Positions 14,795 to 19,729 of a DNA stretch of 19,729 nt are shown piece after piece. Both the position numbers and the translations under genes were made by a program. The notes under the pieces were generated by a model that saw nothing but the letters and a program-made list of their open reading frames with translations, was not told the DNA's origin and searched no databases. The stretch lies in the NCBI GenBank assembly GCA_016934645.1, contig JAFGSL010000082.1:1-19729 (forward strand), written 5' to 3'. The DNA comes from Anaerolineae bacterium (lineage in GTDB: Bacteria; Chloroflexota; Anaerolineae; B4-G1; SLSP01). Numbering within the stretch: the first letter of the stretch is position 1; every line of letters begins with the position of its first letter.

Positions 14795-15178
14795 ATGAGC
14801 AGTGATCTTTATCGCGAGCAGTTACTGGACCATTATCACAATCCCGACAACTTCGGCGTGCTCGACAACGCCGATGTCGATATAGAAATGGACAATCCCA
14901 CATGCGGGGATATGATCCACCTGACGGCGCGCCTTGACAACGCCGGGCGCGTCGCTGAAGTGATGTTTGAGGGACAAGGGTGTGTCATTAGCATGGCCTC
15001 GGCTTCGATGTTCACCGAACATGTCAAGGGTAAAACGTTGGAAGAAATCACCGCGATGGGCCTGGGCGACATCCAGAACATGATGGGCGGCGTGAAGCTG
15101 AGTATGGGGCGGGTAAAGTGTGCGCTGTTGCCGCTCAACGCAATGAAACAGGGATTGAAGGAAAGCGGGAAGGTGTAG
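14795..15178 (+). CDS. sufU: SufU-type iron-sulfur assembly scaffold / sulfur acceptor
   Basis: A 127-residue protein that accepts sulfur from SufS. Conserved residues are Cys37 and Asp39 in MDNPTCGDMI, Cys63 in FEGQGCVISMASASM and Cys109 in GRVKCALLPLNAM, the zinc or cluster ligands of the IscU/SufU fold. The text around Cys109 (RVKC, no LPPVK, no His before Cys) is SufU-like. However, the stretch between Cys63 and Cys109 is only 46 residues, lacking the roughly 16-20-residue insertion present in Firmicutes SufU. Here LGDIQNMMGGV directly follows the KGKTLEEITAMG helix. A GGAGGA site precedes the ATG, and the gene follows sufS by 15 bases, so the two are one operon. No sufBCD genes are present in the window. 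Confidence 0.93.
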   Translation: MSSDLYREQLLDHYHNPDNFGVLDNADVDIEMDNPTCGDMIHLTARLDNAGRVAEVMFEGQGCVISMASASMFTEHVKGKTLEEITAMGLGDIQNMMGGVKLSMGRVKCALLPLNAMKQGLKESGKV

Positions 15179-15216
15179 CCATTTCGTACATTGTCCCCCA
15201 AGTTCCGAAGAACCAC

Positions 15217-15250
15217 AACAGGCGGGCGCAGAGAATTGCGCCCGCCTGTT
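15217..15250. terminator. Shared hairpin between convergent sufU and cdaR
   Basis: A perfect 14-bp GC-rich stem (AACAGGCGGGCGCA, 15217-15230, with complement 15237-15250) and a 6-base loop stand between two convergent genes. Neither side has a clear T-run, but the position and strength fit a bidirectional transcription barrier. Confidence 0.75.
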
Positions 15251-15283
15251 ACTGTGCTCAATCAAGTCGTCGTCAACCTGGCG

Positions 15284-16519
15284 TCACCTGAACGGTGAAG
15301 GCAGTAGCGTGACCTGTACAACCCGCACTGAGATCGACTCAGGGATAACATTTTGAATGATCACGCCTTTCGGGACATCAACCACGGGGATGACGGTATA
15401 GTCTCCGGGCATCAAATTGGCCAAGTCCAGCACAACCTCTACATCCTCCGGCTGCAACTGTTCCATCACCGCCAGCGGTCCACTCAGCACGAGGACAACG
15501 GAATCAACATTGGCAGTGGCATTCATATCGGAGGATAGCCCACGCAGTGTCGGCGTCACCGCCAGCGTCAACCCACTCTGAATAGCCTCGATTGTCAGGC
15601 TGACCGTCACGTAGGGACGCGGGGGCGAGATAAGCGACAACCCCTCCGGCATCTGCAAAGCCACCGTCGTCGTCAAACTTCGTGTCAGCGTATCCAAACT
15701 GACAGGTTGTGTGAGCAAGTAGCCTGGGGCCGACCGCACCACTTCGACACGCCCGTAAACTTTGACGAGTTGCGGATCAACGACGAGATTGGCGATGCGA
15801 TAACCGGAAGCCGGTTGCCCTTCCCAGGCGACCGTCACCGCCAGATCGCGCACGTACCCTAACGGTGAAACCGGTGCGTTGACCGTCACTGCCTTGGGTA
15901 TGCATTCGACGTTGTCGACCGTATCCTCGTTGTCATCCAAAAGCGCGGGCTGGTAATCTCCTCGGACATCGCTTTGTTGATCTTCAACGGAGATTTCCAC
16001 TAATGCCTGCGTCACCTTAGCAACCCACGAGGCAGGACCGCGCACGCGCACAGTCTGCGGTACAACTTCTGGCTCGTCAGCTCTGAAGCCAAAGAGCGGT
16101 GTTCCTTCCAATCGAGTAGTGACCGTGATTTCTTTCTCAGCAATGGGCTCGACGATGAGGTTAACCTCCGGTGGGGTGATTTTCAATACCTGAACGGGCG
16201 CCACCTGGACATCGACTTCTACAGGAACGGTTAAGGTTCCGGTAGTGACGTCAGAGAGATCAATATACGCACGAAGATCGTCTGAACTCAGGGTCTCCCA
16301 CACCGATTGTGGCGCACGTAATTCAACGCGCACCCGGGTATTATCCATCTCATAAGCGAGCATATCTTCATCCAGACCGGTGGTTTCAATCGGGATCGAT
16401 GAATTAAAGGGAGCTTCCTCCGTCGGATCCTTGGCTTCTGTGGCTACAGCCCAAAAGAAGAAAGCCAAGACCAGCGCAAGGATCAGCAGGCCGAGATTGC
16501 GTGCCAGCCAACGACTCAT
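15284..16519 (-). CDS. cdaR: YbbR-domain protein CdaR, regulator of diadenylate cyclase
   Basis: A 411-residue protein anchored by one N-terminal membrane helix (NLGLLILALVLAFFFWAVAT, about 8-27). A long extracytoplasmic part consists of YbbR repeats rich in short beta strands and Val/Thr, for example VRVELRAPQSVWETLSSDDL, then ITVTTRLEGTPLFGFRADEP, LAVTVAWEGQPASGYRIANL and LTLAVTPTLRGLSSDMNATA. The repeated GxVxVxGP pattern (TVRVRGPASWV, VLVLSGPLAVM) marks up to four domains. In Firmicutes CdaR binds CdaA in the membrane and modulates c-di-AMP synthesis. Its ATG overlaps the cdaA stop by four bases, so translation is coupled. It lacks enzymatic motifs. Length is within the family range. Confidence 0.9.
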   Translation of the reverse strand: MSRWLARNLGLLILALVLAFFFWAVATEAKDPTEEAPFNSSIPIETTGLDEDMLAYEMDNTRVRVELRAPQSVWETLSSDDLRAYIDLSDVTTGTLTVPVEVDVQVAPVQVLKITPPEVNLIVEPIAEKEITVTTRLEGTPLFGFRADEPEVVPQTVRVRGPASWVAKVTQALVEISVEDQQSDVRGDYQPALLDDNEDTVDNVECIPKAVTVNAPVSPLGYVRDLAVTVAWEGQPASGYRIANLVVDPQLVKVYGRVEVVRSAPGYLLTQPVSLDTLTRSLTTTVALQMPEGLSLISPPRPYVTVSLTIEAIQSGLTLAVTPTLRGLSSDMNATANVDSVVLVLSGPLAVMEQLQPEDVEVVLDLANLMPGDYTVIPVVDVPKGVIIQNVIPESISVRVVQVTLLPSPFR

Positions 16520-17373
16520 ACCCGCATACCCTCCTCAATCTCGTGGACAGGCCGCACCGCCCTGCGACGCACCTTGCGGAAAAGGCCACGGGATGAATGG
16601 ACTTTGGGAACGAGGAAAGCACGGAGAATGGACTCCAAACGCTTGGCGTCGATATCGCGGATAATGCGTCCATTATGGGTCAACGAGATTTGCCCACGCT
16701 CCTCTGAGACCACGGCCGCAACAGCGTCGCCTTCTTCTGTTATACCGATGGCAGCCCGGTGGCGCAGTCCCAATTCTCGATCCGCCAGGAACGCGGCGGT
16801 CAAGGGCATCACGCAAGCTGCTGCGACAAGCCTTCCACTGCGGATGATGACGGCCCCATCGTGCAGAATGACGTGGTGATCAAAGATGGACATGAGCAAC
16901 TCCGGCGTCACTTCCGCATCAATCATCACACCGGTATCGACATATTCTTGCAGACCAGTTTGGCGCTCGAAAACGATCAACGCGCCCACATCGTGTGCTG
17001 CCATATACGTGACAGCCTTGACGACACTGGCGATCATCGTCTCAAGCTTTGCATTGTCGCCAGGTTCAACCAACAGGAGCGGAGTACGCCCCAGTTGCTC
17101 CAATGCACGACGCAACTCCGGCTGGAAGAGCACCGGAATACCCACCAGGAACGCCGGAAGCAAGCTCTCGATCAGCCAAGAGAAAGCCCGTAATTGCACC
17201 AAACGCGTCAGCAAAACCAGGGAGATAAACAGAGCTATGATGCCACGGACTAACGGAACAGCGCGCGTCCCCCTAATCGCGTAGAAGACCATGAAGAAAA
17301 AGAACGCAACGATCAGGATATCCAGGCCATCGATCCAGGTTAAGCGCTCCAGCAACCACATTAAATTCCACAT
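16516..17373 (-). CDS. cdaA: Diadenylate cyclase CdaA
   Basis: A 285-residue membrane enzyme that joins two ATP into cyclic di-AMP. Three N-terminal hydrophobic segments (LDILIVAFFFFMVFYAI, LVRGIIALFISLVLLTRLV, FSWLIESLLPAFLVGIPVLF) are followed by the FQPELRRALEQLGR linker and the DAC domain. The domain has GALIVFER, the catalytic ILHDGAVIIRSGRLVAAACV with its Asp-Gly-Ala motif, and ELGLRHRAAIGITEEGDAVA with the Arg-His-Arg motif. All key residues are present. The ATG at 17373 is chosen; a TTG two codons earlier (17379) and an ATG four codons later are alternatives because no strong ribosome binding site is seen. It is followed by overlapping cdaR and preceded by a TPR gene 68 bases upstream. 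It differs from the Firmicutes cluster in having no glmM next to it in the window. Confidence 0.95.
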   Translation of the reverse strand: MWNLMWLLERLTWIDGLDILIVAFFFFMVFYAIRGTRAVPLVRGIIALFISLVLLTRLVQLRAFSWLIESLLPAFLVGIPVLFQPELRRALEQLGRTPLLLVEPGDNAKLETMIASVVKAVTYMAAHDVGALIVFERQTGLQEYVDTGVMIDAEVTPELLMSIFDHHVILHDGAVIIRSGRLVAAACVMPLTAAFLADRELGLRHRAAIGITEEGDAVAAVVSEERGQISLTHNGRIIRDIDAKRLESILRAFLVPKVHSSRGLFRKVRRRAVRPVHEIEEGMRV

Positions 17374-17408
17374 CGCCAATTACAACCTAAAACCTCATAC
17401 AATTATGT

Positions 17409-17431
17409 GTATGCATACTATGCGTACGCAT
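17409..17431. promoter_or_regulatory. Two adjacent perfect palindromes upstream of cdaA
   Basis: GTATGCATAC (17409-17418) and ATGCGTACGCAT (17420-17431) are perfect 10- and 12-base palindromes one base apart, in the 68-base gap between the TPR gene and cdaA. They could be operator sites. No clear promoter hexamers were found in the gap. On the minus strand TTGATG (17434-17429) overlaps the second palindrome. Confidence 0.4.
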
Positions 17432-17441
17432 CAACAACCGG

Positions 17442-19691
17442 CTACGCAGGTGGTTCACGTCCGGTCAGCTCGCGGTACAAGCCAACATACCCCTCTCTGT
17501 TGGGTGGCTCCAACGCCAAGATCGCGGTCACCGTCTTGATCGCGGCCTCCTGCTGACCGGCATCGAGTTGCAGCCCACCTAACACATCCAAATGTTCCAA
17601 TGCTTTCTCACGCTTGCCGGTATTGAGATACAGTTGCGCTCCCCTGGCGCGTAAAGGAATATTGTCAGGTTCATTGGTAATCAAATCTTCCAACACAACC
17701 AATGCTCGATCGACATTCCGTGCCTCGAGGTAGAGCCTGAGCAACTTATCAAGAGCATTGAGCCCCAGATGCGGACGGCCGGTACGTGGATACAGACGAT
17801 AGAGCGCCAGATAGGCGCGCTCATCGTTCGGATCAATACGCAGAATCGCTTCATTGTTCTTGATCGCAGCCAACCAGTCCAACCGCTGTAAATCAAGATC
17901 GGCCATCTTGTGCAAAATGCGAACCTCCCATTGCTTTTCCGGCGCGCCGCGCGGTGCCAAACGCATCGCCTCAGCGTAGACATCGCGAGCGCGCTCCGGC
18001 TGCGCCAGTTGATAGTGCGCGTCTGCCAGTTGCAGGTACTGACTAAGGGCGTCGTCGATCTGCCCCCGTCGGGTCAGCAATTCAATGGCTCGTTTATGCA
18101 CGACAATATCGATGGGGGATAATTGCAGGATTTCGCGATAAGTCGCCAGAGCCTGCAACGTTTGGCCGCGGACTTCATAAGCGCGCGCTATCGTGTTGAA
18201 TTTAGCCATCGCCTCTTCGATGCGCCCAGCCTCTTGCAGCAAGGTTGCCAGGAGGTAATGCAGTGGGAGGTAATCGGGTGCCTGGCTGAGCGTGTGGAAC
18301 AGCTCCTCCAGAGCACTGTAGACCTTATTGCGCCGCTGGTACTCCTGTGCCAGCGCGACGGAGCGCAGAATATTCGACGCACCAGGGGTGCTGACCAGCT
18401 CTCCCAAGCTGAGCACCGTTCCAGAACGCGAGAGGCCATCCAAACGCTTGCGCGCTTCGAGCGACTTATCTTCCCACCCGCGTCGCCCTAGAAAATCGAC
18501 CAACGATTCACTCAAACTCCGAGCGCGATCGGGATCGCCAGCGCTGACCAGGTTCTGCGCCATACTCTGGTAAACGCGAATCAGGTCATCGGCATGTTCG
18601 CGCTCGATCGTTGCCAAGTCGACGATCTTCACCGCTTCCCAAAAATGTCTCAACGCTTCCGCAAAATCGCCTTGCGCCTGGTAGGATTCACCTAGAGCAA
18701 AATGGCTACCCAAAATGTATTCCGGATCCGAGAGCGATTTATCCAACTGTGAGATCGCCTCGGAAAAGCGCATTTGTTCCTTATACAGCAGCCCTAAGTT
18801 GAAGTGGATAGAGGGCATCGAGACACCGGCATTGTCCAACTGCTCGTAAGCCTGGAGCGCTGCCGTCAGATCACCGCGCGTCTGCGCATCGACAGCCTTG
18901 CCGATGAGCAAATCGACCTCCATCTGCGAAATACCCTGTACCTGGGGCTTGTCTTCCGCGAAGATAGCCTCGGCCAGCTTCGCCAGGGCGCGCTGCCGGG
19001 CGATATCAACGGGACTCCCCTCGTCCTGCGCCTCCACATCCAGGGCTTCCAAGCTCTCACCTATGGCTCCTTCATTCTCAAGATGCGGAGGTTCAGGAAC
19101 AGGACGCTGGCTTTGGAGCAGCATCATCGTCTGCGCCATACGCGGCTCGTGAGGGATGAACGTCTGCATTTGGCGGCAGATTTCGATAGCCCAGTCAGGG
19201 TGCGTTTGTTGATAGAGATAGCCCAGCCAAAGCGCCGCCAGTACCGCCTTATCCACGGACTTTTCCTGCTGGTAGTTCTGTAAAAGTTCGCTCCACACCT
19301 TATCGTTGTCCGGCTGCAAACGTACGGAGGCTTCAAGCGCCGCCACAAACTTGCCCTTTATACCCTGTTTGCCATAACGCTGTCCGGCTTCGTAATAGGT
19401 GCCAGCGGCCTGCGCAGTATCGTCATTGCGTTCGTAAATCTCCGCGATGCGCTCGTAAGGGCCTGGATCGGCAGGATTCAGCGTGGTAAGGCGCTGGTAA
19501 ATCTCGAGCGCCGCTTCCAGGTCTTCAGCATTGAACAGCGCCCAGGCATACCCCATCAGCGCCGAGACGTCATCGGGGAATTCAGCCAGGGCACGGTCAT
19601 AGAAGCGCACCGCATCATCCCACTTCTCATCCCAGACACAGTCGTTCGCCTTTTGAATGGCCTCATCAAAGCGTAAGCGGTTACCGGCCAA
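17442..19691 (-). CDS. Large TPR-repeat protein
   Basis: A 749-residue soluble protein composed of tetratricopeptide repeats from end to end, for example AVRFYDRALAEFPDDVSALM near residue 26, LEIYQRLTTLNPADPGPYER near 60, SIHFNLGLLYKEQMRFSEAI near 295, and LPLHYLLATLLQEAGRIEEA near 485. Roughly 15-18 repeats are likely, with a charged, less regular section at about 200-260. No signal peptide, membrane helix or enzyme domain is visible. TPR arrays bind partner proteins; the partner is unknown. The start is a TTG at 19691 with a strong AGGGGGTG site upstream, and no other in-frame start is near. It precedes cdaA-cdaR on the same strand with 68 bases between, so co-transcription is possible and a link to c-di-AMP signalling or cell-envelope control is only a guess. 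Confidence 0.88.
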   Translation of the reverse strand: MAGNRLRFDEAIQKANDCVWDEKWDDAVRFYDRALAEFPDDVSALMGYAWALFNAEDLEAALEIYQRLTTLNPADPGPYERIAEIYERNDDTAQAAGTYYEAGQRYGKQGIKGKFVAALEASVRLQPDNDKVWSELLQNYQQEKSVDKAVLAALWLGYLYQQTHPDWAIEICRQMQTFIPHEPRMAQTMMLLQSQRPVPEPPHLENEGAIGESLEALDVEAQDEGSPVDIARQRALAKLAEAIFAEDKPQVQGISQMEVDLLIGKAVDAQTRGDLTAALQAYEQLDNAGVSMPSIHFNLGLLYKEQMRFSEAISQLDKSLSDPEYILGSHFALGESYQAQGDFAEALRHFWEAVKIVDLATIEREHADDLIRVYQSMAQNLVSAGDPDRARSLSESLVDFLGRRGWEDKSLEARKRLDGLSRSGTVLSLGELVSTPGASNILRSVALAQEYQRRNKVYSALEELFHTLSQAPDYLPLHYLLATLLQEAGRIEEAMAKFNTIARAYEVRGQTLQALATYREILQLSPIDIVVHKRAIELLTRRGQIDDALSQYLQLADAHYQLAQPERARDVYAEAMRLAPRGAPEKQWEVRILHKMADLDLQRLDWLAAIKNNEAILRIDPNDERAYLALYRLYPRTGRPHLGLNALDKLLRLYLEARNVDRALVVLEDLITNEPDNIPLRARGAQLYLNTGKREKALEHLDVLGGLQLDAGQQEAAIKTVTAILALEPPNREGYVGLYRELTGREPPA

Positions 19692-19710
19692 AGTGCACCC
19701 CCTATTCGAG

Positions 19711-19729
19711 CAATCAGTGATCAGCAGTC
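19711..19729 (+). repeat. Edge of a heptamer repeat tract
   Basis: CAATCAG, TGATCAG and the start of a third unit (CAGTC) show the same seven-base period and similar words to the tract at 4284-4350. The window ends here, so its extent is unknown. Confidence 0.4.

Overview
The window looks like chromosomal DNA of a Chloroflexota bacterium, probably of the Anaerolineae or a relative. This is inferred from three things: gene content (CdaA/CdaR, SufS with a SufU-type scaffold, Roadblock/V4R signalling proteins, a YfhO-type membrane protein), moderately GC-rich coding DNA with good Shine-Dalgarno sites, and short heptanucleotide tandem repeats of a kind best known from cyanobacteria. No rRNA, tRNA, insertion sequence, CRISPR array or prophage was seen. 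The taxonomic call is moderate confidence.

Layout. The left edge (1-246, minus) is the N-terminus of methionyl-tRNA synthetase (metG). Upstream of it, on the same strand, are a consensus promoter (456-484), a 31-residue leader peptide ORF with three consecutive Met codons (333-428) and an intrinsic terminator (281-312) just before the metG ribosome binding site. Together they read as a classical leader-peptide attenuator sensing charged tRNA-Met, and this is the most interesting item in the window. Next to it (489-613) is a 125-nt imperfect palindrome that would fold into a long RNA rod.

From 772 to 7187 everything runs on the plus strand. A promoter is followed by a Roadblock/LC7 protein, a V4R-domain protein and a response regulator with a degenerate GGDEF domain, then by a 1449-residue membrane protein that fuses a YfhO-like domain to a Wzx-like polysaccharide flippase. 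A coiled-coil protein with its own promoter (7287-8498) ends at a strong terminator, facing a minus-strand group: a YtcJ-type amidohydrolase, a VTT/DedA-like membrane protein, a UDP-N-acetylglucosamine-type dehydrogenase and a tyrosine-recombinase-like protein that has lost most catalytic residues.

Divergent from the recombinase is a sufS-sufU pair (13517-15178) for iron-sulfur cluster assembly. It converges, at a large hairpin, on a minus-strand group that makes and regulates cyclic di-AMP: a 749-residue TPR protein, cdaA and cdaR, with cdaA and cdaR overlapping by 4 nt. The nucleotide-sugar dehydrogenase, the flippase fusion and the VTT protein suggest cell-envelope polysaccharide work, although they are not in one operon.

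Unusual sequence features include heptamer repeats embedded in frame in the YfhO-flippase gene, an 18-bp tandem duplication near the C-terminal catalytic region of sufS, and paired palindromes upstream of cdaA. All functional calls come from reading motifs; no database search was possible.
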